This document shows positions 27,207-35,594 of a stretch of 64,000 nt of DNA, piece by piece (the first letter of the stretch is position 1; the number at the start of each line of letters is the position of its first letter). Made by a program: the position numbers and the translations under genes. The stretch is from Cellulomonas sp. SLBN-39 (lineage in GTDB: Bacteria > Actinomycetota > Actinomycetes > Actinomycetales > Cellulomonadaceae). Under the pieces are notes generated by a model, which had not been told where the DNA came from, searched no databases, and worked only from the letters and a program-made list of their open reading frames with translations. The stretch is taken from assembly GCF_006715865.1 (NCBI RefSeq), contig NZ_VFOA01000001.1, forward strand, positions 186,001 to 250,000, in the 5' to 3' direction.

Positions 27207-28904
27207 TCAGGCGGCGTGGGCGACGACCTCGTCGCGGACGACGCGGCGCAGGACCTTGCCGACCTGCGAGCGCGGCAGGTCGGGCAGCACGACGAGCCGG
27301 CGCGGCACGGCGTAGCGGGCCAGCCGGGTCTCGCACCACGCGCGCACGGCGGCCAGGTCGATCCCGGAGGCGCCCTCGTCGAGGACGACGGCGGCGACGA
27401 CGCGCTCGCCCATGTCGCCGGCGGGCTCGCCGACCACGGCGACGTCGCGCACGCCGGGCATGGTGCGCAGGTGGTCCTCGACCTGCGACGGGTACACCTT
27501 GAACCCGCCGGTGACGATCATCTCCTTCATGCGGTCGAGCAGGACGACGAACCCGTCGTCCTCGACCTGCACGACGTCGCCGGTGCGCAGCCAGCCGCCG
27601 TCGAGGAGCTGGTGGGCGGTCTCCTCGGGCCGGTCCCAGTAGCCGGCGAACACCTGCGGGCCGGCGATCAGCAGCTCGCCGCGCTCCCCCGGCGCCACGT
27701 CGCGGGTCGGGTCCTCCTGGTCGACGACGCGGATGCGGGTGGACGGGAACGGCAGGCCGAGCGAGCCGGGGCGCCGGTCGCGGCTCAGGGGGTTGCCGAG
27801 CGCGACGGGCGACGTCTCGGTCATCCCGTACCCCTCGGCGACGATCCCGCCCGTGACCTTCTCCCAGCGCTCGGCCGTGGCGCGCGGCAGGGCCATGGCC
27901 CCGCTGATCGCGTACCGGAACGACGTGAGGTCGGCACCGGACTCCTCGGCGGCGGCCGCCAGGCGGTCGAGCATGGGCGGCACCGCGGGCAGGAACGTGC
28001 CGGGGCGGCGGCGCTGGGCGGCGAGCACGCGCGCGGGGTCGAAGCTCGGCAGGACCACGAGGGTCGCGCCGATGCGGGTGGCGTACGTCAGGCACAGCGT
28101 CAGGCCGAACGCGTGGAAGAACGGCAGGACCGCGTAGACGACCTCGGTGCCGGGCTCGGCCTGCGTCCACGCCTGGCCCTGCAGGGCGTTGGCGAGGAGG
28201 TTCCGGTGCGTCAGGACCGCGCCCTTGGGGGTGCCGGTGGTGCCGCCGGTGTACTGGATGAGCGCGACGTCGGCGCCGGCAGGCCGGGCGACGTCCTCGG
28301 GCAGCGGGCGCGCCCGGCGCAGCAGCCGGTGCCAGTGGGGCACACCCGCCGGGACGGCGCCGCGCATGGCGGCACGGGTGCGCCGCGCGGTCGGCACGGG
28401 CAGGCCGAGCGCGAGCCGCGACACGGTGGGCAGGTCGGCGCTCAGGTCGACGGCGACGACGTGCCGCAGCGCGGTGCGGGCCCGCCCGGCGAGCACGCGC
28501 GGCACGGCCTGCTCCCAGACGACGGCGACGGTCGCACCGCTGTCGGCGAGCTGGTGCTCGAGCTCGTCGGCGGTGTAGGTGGGGTTGTGCTCGACGACGA
28601 CGGCGCCGAGGCGCAGCACCGCCCAGAACGCGACGAGATGGGTGGTGCAGTTGGGCAGGACGAGCGCGACGCGGTCGCCGGGGCCCACCCCGAGGTCGCG
28701 CAGCACCGCGGCGCCGCGGGAGACCTGGTCGCCGATCTGCGCCCAGGTGGTGGTGCGGCCGAGGAAGTCGACGGCGACGCGCGCGGGGTGCTCGCGCACC
28801 GTCCGCTCGAGGGTCGCGCCGAGCGGCTCGTCGGGCACGTCGACCTCGCGGGGGACGCCGTGGGGCCAGGCCGCGGGGACCGGGGCGTCCGGGGTGATCG
28901 TCAC
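27207..28904 (-). CDS. Long-chain fatty acid-CoA ligase (AMP-forming)
   Basis: 565 residues of the ANL superfamily; activates a carboxylate with ATP and joins it to CoA. Motifs: phosphate loop QYTGGTTGTPKGAVLTH, EGYGMTETSPVAL, GGWLRTGDVVQVEDDGF, DRMKEMIVTGGFKVYPSQVE and catalytic lysine in SQVGKVLRR. The group is FadD-like for medium- or long-chain fatty acids. Leaderless-type start: TACGCT six bases before the GTG. The promoter carries a double palindromic operator, so it is likely repressed by a TetR-type fatty-acid regulator that is not in the window. Confidence 0.92.
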   Translation of the reverse strand: MTITPDAPVPAAWPHGVPREVDVPDEPLGATLERTVREHPARVAVDFLGRTTTWAQIGDQVSRGAAVLRDLGVGPGDRVALVLPNCTTHLVAFWAVLRLGAVVVEHNPTYTADELEHQLADSGATVAVVWEQAVPRVLAGRARTALRHVVAVDLSADLPTVSRLALGLPVPTARRTRAAMRGAVPAGVPHWHRLLRRARPLPEDVARPAGADVALIQYTGGTTGTPKGAVLTHRNLLANALQGQAWTQAEPGTEVVYAVLPFFHAFGLTLCLTYATRIGATLVVLPSFDPARVLAAQRRRPGTFLPAVPPMLDRLAAAAEESGADLTSFRYAISGAMALPRATAERWEKVTGGIVAEGYGMTETSPVALGNPLSRDRRPGSLGLPFPSTRIRVVDQEDPTRDVAPGERGELLIAGPQVFAGYWDRPEETAHQLLDGGWLRTGDVVQVEDDGFVVLLDRMKEMIVTGGFKVYPSQVEDHLRTMPGVRDVAVVGEPAGDMGERVVAAVVLDEGASGIDLAAVRAWCETRLARYAVPRRLVVLPDLPRSQVGKVLRRVVRDEVVAHAA

Positions 28905-28910
28905 CGCTCC

Positions 28911-28947
28911 AGCGTAACTTACGGATGCGTAGGTTACGTGTCCGTAG
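28911..28947 (-). promoter_or_regulatory. Acyl-CoA ligase promoter with tandem palindromic operators
   Basis: Two copies of TTACGnnTnCGTAG in tandem, 15 bp apart (28919-28932 and 28934-28947), each a TACG-N4-CGTA palindrome. Across them a second near-perfect inverted repeat, GTAACTTACG...CGTAGGTTAC, spans 28914-28937. On the minus strand the -10 TACGCT (28916-28911) lies at the edge, six bases from the GTG. This is a classic position for a repressor. Confidence 0.7.
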
Positions 28948-29005
28948 CCTGTGCGTGCCGCGGGTGAACCGTGGCCCGTGGGAGCCCGCGTGGCAGGATC
29001 GTCCG

Positions 29006-29815
29006 GTGCCCCCGCCGACCGTCCCGCTCGCCCACGCCCCGACGGCGCCCGTGACGGTCCCGGACGCCGTGCGCGCCCTGGCCCCGGGCACCGACCCCGT
29101 GGCCGTCTGGGTCAACGCACGGGGCGGCCTGACGTTCCGGCTCGACGCGCACCGCTTCGTCAAGTGGGTCCCGGCCGACGCCGCGGAGCTCGACCTGGCG
29201 GCCGAGGCGGCCCGCCTGACCTGGTCCCGCGGCTGGACGTCGGTCCCCGAGGTCCTCGACCTCGGGCGGGACGGCGAGGGCTCGTGGCTCGTCACCGCCG
29301 CGCTGCCCGGCCGCAGCGCCGTCGACCCGGCGTGGCGCGACTCCCGCCCCGTCGAGGCCGCGACCGCCGTCGGGCGCGGCCTGCGTGCGCTGCACGACGC
29401 CCTCCCGGTCGACCTGTGCCCCTGGGCCTGGTCCGTGCACGAGCGCACCCGCCGCGCGGCCGAGCACCTCGACGCGGGCGACTCCCCCACGTCCTGGTCG
29501 GCCGAGCACCAGCACCTGTCCGCCGACGACGCGCGCGCCCGCCTGGCCGCACCGCCCGCGCCCGACGTCCTCGTGGTCTGCCAGGGCGACCCGTGCGCGC
29601 CCAACACGCTGCTGGACGACGACGGGACCGTCACCGGCCACGTCGACCTCGGGACCCTCGGCGTGGCCGACCGCTGGGCCGACCTGGCCGTCGCCGGCTG
29701 GAGCGCGAACTGGAACTACGGCCCGGGCCACGACGAGCACGTCTACGCCGGCTACGGCGTCGACCCCGACCCGGTCCGCATCGCCTACTACCGCCTCCTG
29801 TGGGACGCGTCGTGA
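29006..29815 (+). CDS. Aminoglycoside phosphotransferase (APH(3')-like) family kinase
   Basis: 269 residues with the APH kinase fold: nucleotide-loop region GLTFRLDAHRFVKWVP, catalytic loop VVCQGDPCAPNTLL (HGD replaced by QGD) and metal motif GHVDLGTLGVADRWADLAVA. The layout is that of APH(3') enzymes, but chromosomal actinobacterial copies are widespread and need not confer resistance. The usual catalytic-loop His is Gln here. AGGA lies 7 bases before the GTG; an in-frame ATG at 28925 sits inside the neighbouring operator. The stop overlaps the helicase GTG by four bases. Confidence 0.85.
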   Translation: MPPPTVPLAHAPTAPVTVPDAVRALAPGTDPVAVWVNARGGLTFRLDAHRFVKWVPADAAELDLAAEAARLTWSRGWTSVPEVLDLGRDGEGSWLVTAALPGRSAVDPAWRDSRPVEAATAVGRGLRALHDALPVDLCPWAWSVHERTRRAAEHLDAGDSPTSWSAEHQHLSADDARARLAAPPAPDVLVVCQGDPCAPNTLLDDDGTVTGHVDLGTLGVADRWADLAVAGWSANWNYGPGHDEHVYAGYGVDPDPVRIAYYRLLWDAS

Positions 29816-32370
29816 GCGGCGGGACGCTCACCGGACGGCTGCCGTCCGGCGAAGACCCCGACGCGCTCGTCGAGGAGTTCACGGCGTGGGCCGGCGACCA
29901 GGGGCTCGCGCTGTACCCCCACCAGGAGGAGGCGCTGATCGAGCTCGCGACGGGCTCGCACGTGATCCTGTCGACGCCGACGGGGTCGGGGAAGTCCCTC
30001 GCGGGGGTCGCCGCGCACGCGGTCGCGCTCGCGCAGGGCCGGCGCTCGTTCTACACGGCACCGATCAAGGCGCTCGTGAGCGAGAAGTTCTTCGCGCTCG
30101 TCGAGGTGTTCGGGTCCGAGAACGTCGGCATGATGACCGGGGACTCGGCGGTGAACGCGTCGGCACCGATCGTGTGCTGCACGGCCGAGATCCTGGCGAA
30201 CCTGGCGCTGCGCGACGGCCCGGACGCGGACGTGGGCCTGGTCGTCATGGACGAGTTCCACTACTACGCCGACCCGCAGCGCGGCTGGGCGTGGCAGGTG
30301 CCGCTGCTGGAGCTGACGCGCACGCAGATGCTGCTGATGTCGGCCACGCTCGGCGACGTGTCCTTCTTCGAGGAGGACCTGCGCCGGCGCACCGGGCGCG
30401 AGGTCGCGGTGGTGGCGAACGCCGAGCGGCCCGTGCCGCTGACGTTCTCCTACGTGGTCGAGCCCCTGCACGAGCTGCTCGACGAGCTGGTGCAGACGCA
30501 GCGGGCGCCGGTGTACGTCGTGCACTTCACCCAGAAGGAGGCCGTCGAGCGGGCGCAGTCGCTGCTGTCGACGACGCTCGCGAGCCGGGCGCAGCGCGAC
30601 GCGATCGCCGACGAGCTCGGCGGGTTCCGCTTCGGGCCCGGGTTCGGGCGCACGCTCTCGCGGCTGCTGCGCCACGGCGTCGGGGTGCACCATGCCGGCA
30701 TGCTGCCCAAGTACCGGCGGGTCGTGGAGCGGCTGACGCAGAAGGGGCTGCTACCCGTGGTCTGCGGCACGGACACCCTCGGGGTCGGCATCAACGTGCC
30801 GATCCGCACGGTCGTGCTGACCTCGCTGGTCAAGTACGACGGGCAGCGCATGCGGCACCTGTCGGCGCGCGAGTTCCACCAGATCGCCGGGCGCGCCGGG
30901 CGTGCGGGGTACGACACGGTCGGCGAGGTCGTCGTCATGGCCCCCGAGCACGTCATCGAGAACCGCAAGGCCCTGGCCCGCGCCGGGGACGACCCGAAGA
31001 AGCTCAAGAAGATCGTCCGCAAGCAGGCCCCCGCGGGTCACGTGAACTGGACGGACAAGACCTTCGAGCGGCTGCGCGACGCCCCGCCGGAGCCGCTGAC
31101 GTCGAGCTTCCACGTCTCGCACGCGATGGTGCTGCACGTGCTCCAGCGCGGCCGGGACGACGTCACCGACCCCGTCGCCGTGATGACGCACCTGCTGACC
31201 GACAACCACGAGCCCGAGGGCGCGCGGGGCCGGCACGTGCGGCGCGCGCTGGACGTGTACCGGTCGCTGCGGGCCGGCGGCGTCGTCGAGCGCGCCTGGG
31301 TCGACGACCCGTCCGCACCGCGCGGCCGGCGCCGCACGGTGCGCCTGGTGGCGGACCTGCCGGCGAACTTCGCGCTCGACCAGGCCCTGTCGCCGTTCGC
31401 CTACGCCGCGCTGGACCTGCTCGACCCGCTGGACCCGGGGTACGCGCACGACGTGGTCTCGGTGCTGGAGGCCACGCTCGACGACCCCCGCCAGGTGCTG
31501 GCGGCGCAGGAGAACAAGGCGCGCGGCGAGGCCGTCGCGGCGATGAAGGCCGAGGGCGTCGAGTACGAGGAGCGCATGGCGCTGCTCGAGGGTGTCACGT
31601 ACCCGCGGCCGCTGGCCGAGCTGCTCGAGGCGGCGTTCACGGCGTACCGGACGAGCAACCCGTGGGTCGCGGACCTCGTCCTGTCGCCGAAGTCCGTGGT
31701 CCGCGAGATGCACGAGCGTGCGGCCACGTTCGCCGAGTACGTCCAGCTGTACTCGCTGGACCGCACCGAGGGCGTCCTGCTGCGCTACCTCGCGGACGCG
31801 TACCGGGCGCTGCGGCGCACCGTCCCGGAGGACCGGCGCAGCGAGGAGCTCGAGGAGGTCGTGGCCTGGCTGGGCGACCTCGTGCGGCGCACGGACTCGA
31901 GCCTGCTCGACGAGTGGGAGCGGCTCGCCCACCCCGAGGACGAGCCGGCCGTGGAGAACGCCGACGACGTGCCGCCGCCGCCCGTCACGGCGGACCCGCG
32001 GGTGCTGCGCTCGCTGGTGCGGGGGGCGATGTTCCGGCGCGTCGAGCTGGTCGCGCGCGAGCGGTGGGGCGCCCTGGCCGCGCTCGGCGACGTCGACGCC
32101 GACGGCTCCCCCTGGGACGCCGACCGCTGGGCCGACGCGATCGACCCCTACTGGGACGACCACGACGAGGTCCTCACCGGCCCCGCGGCCCGCGGGCCCG
32201 CCCTGTTCCAGGTGCGCGCCGACGACGCGGCGCGGGTGTGGCACGTGCGGCAGGTCCTCGACGACCCGGCCGGCGACCACGACTGGCGGATCGACGCCGT
32301 CGTGGACCTGGCCGCGTCGGACGAGGCCGGCGAGATCCGGCTGAGCGTCGTCGCCGTCGGCGCCCTCTGA
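29812..32370 (+). CDS. Ski2-like DEAD/DEAH-box helicase with DUF3516
   Basis: 852 residues. Motif I STPTGSGKS at 54-62, motif Ia TAPIKALVSEKF, motif II VVMDEFHYY, motif III LLMSATLGD, and the C-terminal RecA half with GVHHAGMLP, GTDTLGVGINVPIRTVV and HQIAGRAGRAGYD. The rest, including a long helical C-terminal region, matches the actinobacterial DUF3516 helicases. It should unwind or remodel RNA using ATP. Coupled to the kinase gene by a GTGA overlap. Confidence 0.93.
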   Translation: MSGGTLTGRLPSGEDPDALVEEFTAWAGDQGLALYPHQEEALIELATGSHVILSTPTGSGKSLAGVAAHAVALAQGRRSFYTAPIKALVSEKFFALVEVFGSENVGMMTGDSAVNASAPIVCCTAEILANLALRDGPDADVGLVVMDEFHYYADPQRGWAWQVPLLELTRTQMLLMSATLGDVSFFEEDLRRRTGREVAVVANAERPVPLTFSYVVEPLHELLDELVQTQRAPVYVVHFTQKEAVERAQSLLSTTLASRAQRDAIADELGGFRFGPGFGRTLSRLLRHGVGVHHAGMLPKYRRVVERLTQKGLLPVVCGTDTLGVGINVPIRTVVLTSLVKYDGQRMRHLSAREFHQIAGRAGRAGYDTVGEVVVMAPEHVIENRKALARAGDDPKKLKKIVRKQAPAGHVNWTDKTFERLRDAPPEPLTSSFHVSHAMVLHVLQRGRDDVTDPVAVMTHLLTDNHEPEGARGRHVRRALDVYRSLRAGGVVERAWVDDPSAPRGRRRTVRLVADLPANFALDQALSPFAYAALDLLDPLDPGYAHDVVSVLEATLDDPRQVLAAQENKARGEAVAAMKAEGVEYEERMALLEGVTYPRPLAELLEAAFTAYRTSNPWVADLVLSPKSVVREMHERAATFAEYVQLYSLDRTEGVLLRYLADAYRALRRTVPEDRRSEELEEVVAWLGDLVRRTDSSLLDEWERLAHPEDEPAVENADDVPPPPVTADPRVLRSLVRGAMFRRVELVARERWGALAALGDVDADGSPWDADRWADAIDPYWDDHDEVLTGPAARGPALFQVRADDAARVWHVRQVLDDPAGDHDWRIDAVVDLAASDEAGEIRLSVVAVGAL

Positions 32371-32424
32371 CGGGCCCGCCGACCCTGCCTGCGGGCGCCC
32401 CGCGCGCCCGCTGGCGACCCCCGG

Positions 32425-32443
32425 TGAGGTGAGGCAAACCTGC
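32425..32443 (+). promoter_or_regulatory. DtxR/IdeR-type iron box
   Basis: TGAGGTGAGGCAAACCTGC matches 14 of 19 positions of the DtxR/IdeR consensus TTAGGTTAGGCTAACCTAA, with an intact AGGTnAGGCnAACCT core. It ends 31 bp before the -35 of the iron transporter promoter. Confidence 0.75.
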
Positions 32444-32474
32444 ATCGTCGCAGGTCAGGGCAGGCTTTGCTTCG

Positions 32475-32509
32475 ATGACAGATCGTCAGCACGGGCCTAC
32501 CGTGGCCGT
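32475..32509 (+). promoter_or_regulatory. Leaderless promoter of VIT-family gene
   Basis: -35 ATGACA (32475-32480), 17-bp spacer, -10 TACCGT (32498-32503), six bases, ATG at 32510. Five of six bases match the -35 consensus, one of the clearest promoters in the window. Confidence 0.7.
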
Positions 32510-33142
32510 ATGACGACGATCGGCGAGCACCTGCGCACCCCCCTCGGCACCCCCGCCCCGGGGTCGTCGGCACGCGCCGACGACGCCCACCCGGCCCCCC
32601 ACCACGCCGCGCAGCGCCTCAACTGGCTGCGCGCGGGCGTCCTCGGCGCCAACGACGGCATCGTCTCCATCGCCGCGACGGTCGTCGGCGTGGCCGGCGC
32701 CGCCGCGTCGACCGCCACGATCGGCCTGGCCGGTGGCGCGGCCCTGCTGGCCGGTGCGCTGTCGATGGCCGCGGGCGAGTACGTGTCCGTCAGCAGCCAG
32801 CGCGACGCCGAACGTGTCGCCGCCGCGGCCGGGCGCCCCATCGGCGGCGCCGACTCCGAGGAGGCGTTCACCAACCCCTGGCACGCCGCCCTCGCCTCGC
32901 TTCTGGCGTTCACCGCGGGAGGCCTCGTGCCGCTCCTCGTCGTGCTCGCGCCCTGGGCCGTGGCCTGGCGCGTGCCGGTGACCTTCGCCGCCGTGCTCGT
33001 CGCGCTCGTCCTCACCGGCTGGGCCTCGGCACGCTTCACCGGCGCCTCGCACCGCCGCGCGGTCACCCGCAACGTCCTCGGCGGCTCCGTCGCGATGGCC
33101 GTGACCTACGGCATCGGGACGCTCGTGGGCACGGCGGTCTGA
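32510..33142 (+). CDS. VIT1/CCC1-family iron/manganese transporter
   Basis: 210 residues. After a ~40-residue cytosolic start comes LNWLRAGVLGANDGIVSIAA, the VIT-family signature, then paired helices including ALSMAAGEYVSVSSQRDAER and three more hydrophobic segments to the end. It lacks the long ferritin-like or cytosolic metal-binding insert of plant VIT1. It should export or sequester Fe2+ or Mn2+ at the membrane. An iron box and leaderless promoter precede it, so expression probably responds to iron through IdeR/DtxR. Confidence 0.92.
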   Translation: MTTIGEHLRTPLGTPAPGSSARADDAHPAPHHAAQRLNWLRAGVLGANDGIVSIAATVVGVAGAAASTATIGLAGGAALLAGALSMAAGEYVSVSSQRDAERVAAAAGRPIGGADSEEAFTNPWHAALASLLAFTAGGLVPLLVVLAPWAVAWRVPVTFAAVLVALVLTGWASARFTGASHRRAVTRNVLGGSVAMAVTYGIGTLVGTAV

Positions 33143-33165
33143 CGCCGCACAGGGCCCCGCGGGCC

Positions 33166-33177
33166 TAGCCTGGGCCC
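33166..33177 (+). promoter_or_regulatory. Leaderless promoter element
   Basis: TAGCCT (33166-33171), six bases, then the GTG of the deacylase gene. Confidence 0.5.
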
Positions 33178-33675
33178 GTGGTCAGGAAGGACACCCGCGC
33201 GAGCGCGGGCACGCCGGCGCTCGCCGCGCTCGTCGCCGCCGGGGTCGCGCACACCGCGCACGCGTACACGCACGACCCCGCGTCGGACGTCGGGTACGGC
33301 CTGGAGGCGGCGCACCTGCTCGGGTTCCCGCCCGAGCAGGTGTTCAAGACCCTCGTCGCGGACGTCGAGGGCACGCTGACGGTCGCGGTCGTGCCCGTGA
33401 CGGGCCGGCTCGACCTCAAGGCGCTCGCGCAGGCGGTCGGCGCCAAGCGCGCCGCCATGGCCAACCCGCGGGCCGCCGAGCGCGCCACGGGGTACGTGGT
33501 CGGGGGCATCTCCCCGCTCGGCCAGCGCACCCGGCTGCGCACCGTCGTCGACGAGACCGTCTGGCTGTTCGACACCGTGCTGGTCTCGGGCGGGCGCCGC
33601 GGCCTGGACGTCGAGCTCGCGCCCGACGCCCTCGTGACGCTCACGTCCGCCGTCGTGGCCGACGTCGCCGCCTGA
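33178..33675 (+). CDS. ybaK: Cys-tRNA(Pro)/aminoacyl-tRNA deacylase YbaK
   Basis: 165 residues of the YbaK/EbsC editing family, which hydrolyses mischarged tRNA in trans. Conserved blocks: ...YGLEAAHLLGFPPEQVFKTL, VAVVPVTGRLDLKALAQAVG AKR-containing stretch, and ATGYVVGGISPLGQR with the characteristic GGISP. Full length. Gene starts directly at the predicted transcription start. Confidence 0.93.
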   Translation: MVRKDTRASAGTPALAALVAAGVAHTAHAYTHDPASDVGYGLEAAHLLGFPPEQVFKTLVADVEGTLTVAVVPVTGRLDLKALAQAVGAKRAAMANPRAAERATGYVVGGISPLGQRTRLRTVVDETVWLFDTVLVSGGRRGLDVELAPDALVTLTSAVVADVAA

Positions 33676-33694
33676 GCGCAGGGCCGGCGCGGCG

Positions 33695-34093
33695 TCAGCG
33701 CCCGTAGGCGGCGAACGCGCGGTCGGTCGGCACGATCTGCTTGCCCAGCGGCAGCAGCGACACCGGGATGAGCTTGAGGTTCGCGATGCCCATCGGGATG
33801 CCGATGATCGACACGAACAGCGGGATCGCCGTGGCGACGTGGCCGATCGCCAGCCACACCCCGGCGACGACCACCCAGACGACGTTGCCGATCGTCGACC
33901 ACGCGCCCGCAGTGGGCTTGTCGACGATCGTGCGGCCGAACGGCCACAGCACGTAGCTGGCGATGCGGAACGAGGCGATGCCGAAGGGGATCGTCACCAC
34001 GAGCAGGCAGCACACGATGCCGGCGGCGACGTAGCCGAGCGCGAGCCAGGCGCCGGCGAGCACGAGCCAGATGATGTTGAGCAGGGTCTTCAC
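33695..34093 (-). CDS. YccF (DUF307) family inner-membrane protein
   Basis: 132 residues with two YccF repeats: NIIWLVLAGAWLALGYVAAG then TIPFGIASFRIASYVLWPFG, and NVVWVVVAGVWLAIGHVATA then GIPMGIANLKLIPVSLLPLG. Four helices are predicted. Function unknown across the family. GTG start. Tail to tail with ybaK, only 19 bp apart. Confidence 0.9.
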   Translation of the reverse strand: MKTLLNIIWLVLAGAWLALGYVAAGIVCCLLVVTIPFGIASFRIASYVLWPFGRTIVDKPTAGAWSTIGNVVWVVVAGVWLAIGHVATAIPLFVSIIGIPMGIANLKLIPVSLLPLGKQIVPTDRAFAAYGR

Positions 34094-34164
34094 GTCTTCA
34101 CGGTGCCACGTGCGGGGGCCGTGCGGGATCCGGGACGGCCCTGAGCGGACCCTGGTCCTGCGGG

Positions 34165-34177
34165 TACCGTCGGGGAC
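34165..34177 (+). promoter_or_regulatory. Leaderless promoter element
   Basis: TACCGT (34165-34170), seven bases, then the GTG of the YggS-family gene. Confidence 0.5.
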
Positions 34178-34999
34178 GTGCCCGACACCCCGCCCCCCGC
34201 CGACGTCACCGTCCCCGGGCCCGGTGACGGGGTCGACGGCCAGGACGCCGCGCAGGTGGCGCAGCGGCTGGCGACGGTGCGGGCACGCGTCGCCGGCGCG
34301 TGCCGGGCCGCGGGCCGCCCGCTCGACGCCGTGCAGGTGCTGCTCGCGTCGAAGACCATGACGGCCGACGCCGTGCGGGCCGCGCTGCACGCCGACGCCG
34401 AGGCCCGCGCGGCCGGATCCGGCACCGCCCCCGTGCTGCTCGGGGAGAACCGCGTGCAGGAGCTCGTCGCCAAGGCCCCCGTCCTGGCGGACCTGGCCCC
34501 GCGGTGGCACGTGATCGGGCCGCTGCAGTCCAACAAGGTGAACGCGGCCCTGCGGTGGGCGGCCGCCGTCGAGTCCGTCGCCGACGAGGACCTCGCGCGC
34601 CGCCTGTCGGACCGCGTCGCCGGCCGCGCCGAGCCGCTGGACGTCTGGGTGCAGGTCAACGTGTCCGGCGAGCCGACGAAGCACGGCACGACGCCCGAGG
34701 ACGCCGTCGACGTCGCCGTGGGGGTCGCCGCGCTGCCCGGGCTGCGGCTCGCCGGGCTGATGACCGTCGGCGCGCGCTCGCCGGACGCCGCCGTGGTGCG
34801 CGCCGGCTACCGGCTGCTGGCCGGGCTGCGGGACGCGGTCGTCGCGTCGGGCGCACCCGGGACCACCCAGGCCCGGGGGCTGTCGATGGGCATGAGCGGC
34901 GACCTGGAGCTCGCGGTGGCGGAGGGGGCGACCGTCGTGCGCGTCGGCACCGCCGTGTTCGGCGCACGGCCCACGCCCACCAGCACCGCGGCGGCGTAG
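34178..34999 (+). CDS. YggS-family PLP homeostasis protein
   Basis: 273 residues, PLP-binding TIM barrel that buffers pyridoxal phosphate. The PLP lysine is in VLLASKTMTADAV, followed by LLGENRVQELVAKA, WHVIGPLQSNKVNAAL, VNVSGEPTKHGT and a C-terminal SMGMSGDLELAVAEGATVVR with VGTAVFGAR. An N-terminal extension of about 25 residues is Pro/Asp rich. The annotation as PLP carrier follows the family; no enzymatic activity is expected. Confidence 0.94.
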   Translation: MPDTPPPADVTVPGPGDGVDGQDAAQVAQRLATVRARVAGACRAAGRPLDAVQVLLASKTMTADAVRAALHADAEARAAGSGTAPVLLGENRVQELVAKAPVLADLAPRWHVIGPLQSNKVNAALRWAAAVESVADEDLARRLSDRVAGRAEPLDVWVQVNVSGEPTKHGTTPEDAVDVAVGVAALPGLRLAGLMTVGARSPDAAVVRAGYRLLAGLRDAVVASGAPGTTQARGLSMGMSGDLELAVAEGATVVRVGTAVFGARPTPTSTAAA

Positions 35000-35097
35000 G
35001 CGCGGGCCGCGGCGCGGCGGCGCAGCAGCGGCACGCGCAGGGCCTCGCGACGCTCGATCAGCACGACCCGGCGCAGCGCACGGTCCTCCTCGGGCAC
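34807..35097 (-). pseudogene. Possible small gene or remnant overlapping the YggS gene
   Basis: Minus-strand frame from GTG 35097. The first ~45 codons (VPEEDRALRRVVLIERREAL...) have almost only G/C third positions and end with a hydrophobic AYAAAVLVGVG, as in real genes here. The rest lies antisense inside the YggS gene and has a Ser/Thr/Pro-rich composition typical of a shadow frame. It may be a small or decayed gene cut by the YggS end, or chance. Confidence 0.25.
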
Positions 35098-35207
35098 GAC
35101 CCACCCCCCGGCAGACGAAGGTGCCGGCCCGGGCCCCTCCGCCCTGGCCGGCGCAGGTGAGGAGACGCCGGGACGCGCCGTGATACATCGGGTGCGAAGA
35201 TGCCGCC

Positions 35208-35594
35208 ATGCCCTCCCCCGCCGTGCCCGACCCGTCCGACGGCCGACGGCCCCGGTGGGTGTACGCCGCCGGCGCCGAGCCGGACGCCCGGTTCTCGCTC
35301 GCCAACGAGCGCACGTTCCTCGCGTGGGCCCGCACGGCCCTCGCGCTGCTCGCCGCGGGCGTCGCGCTCGAGGCCCTCGCGCTGCCGATCCAGCCGGGGC
35401 TGCGCCTGGCGGCCGCCCTGGTCCTCGTCACCCTGGGGACGGTGTCCGCGCCGGCCGCGTGGATCGGCTGGGCGCGGGCCGAGCGGGCCATGCGCCGCGG
35501 CGACGCCCTGCCGGCACCCACGTCGTTCGCGGTGCTCGTCGTCGGGGTCGCGCTCGCCGGGGTGCTCGTGCTGCTCGGGGTGCTCCTGGCATGA
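35208..35594 (+). CDS. DUF202 (YidH-like) membrane protein
   Basis: 128 residues. The family mark is PDARFSLANERTFLAWARTALALLAAG (split: RFSLANERTFLAWARTALAL), followed by three hydrophobic helices. A small inner-membrane protein of unknown function, homologous to E. coli YidH. Its TGA overlaps the next ATG by four bases, so the two DUF202 genes form a coupled pair. Confidence 0.92.
   Translation: MPSPAVPDPSDGRRPRWVYAAGAEPDARFSLANERTFLAWARTALALLAAGVALEALALPIQPGLRLAAALVLVTLGTVSAPAAWIGWARAERAMRRGDALPAPTSFAVLVVGVALAGVLVLLGVLLA

Noticed and set aside
28925-29005. ATG 28925 as start of the APH-like kinase
   Set aside because: It lies inside the operator and promoter of the divergent gene; GTG 29006 has an SD-like AGGA at good distance.
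29006-29815. Aminoglycoside resistance gene
   Set aside because: Only the kinase fold is supported; the catalytic loop is altered and the setting is chromosomal housekeeping.
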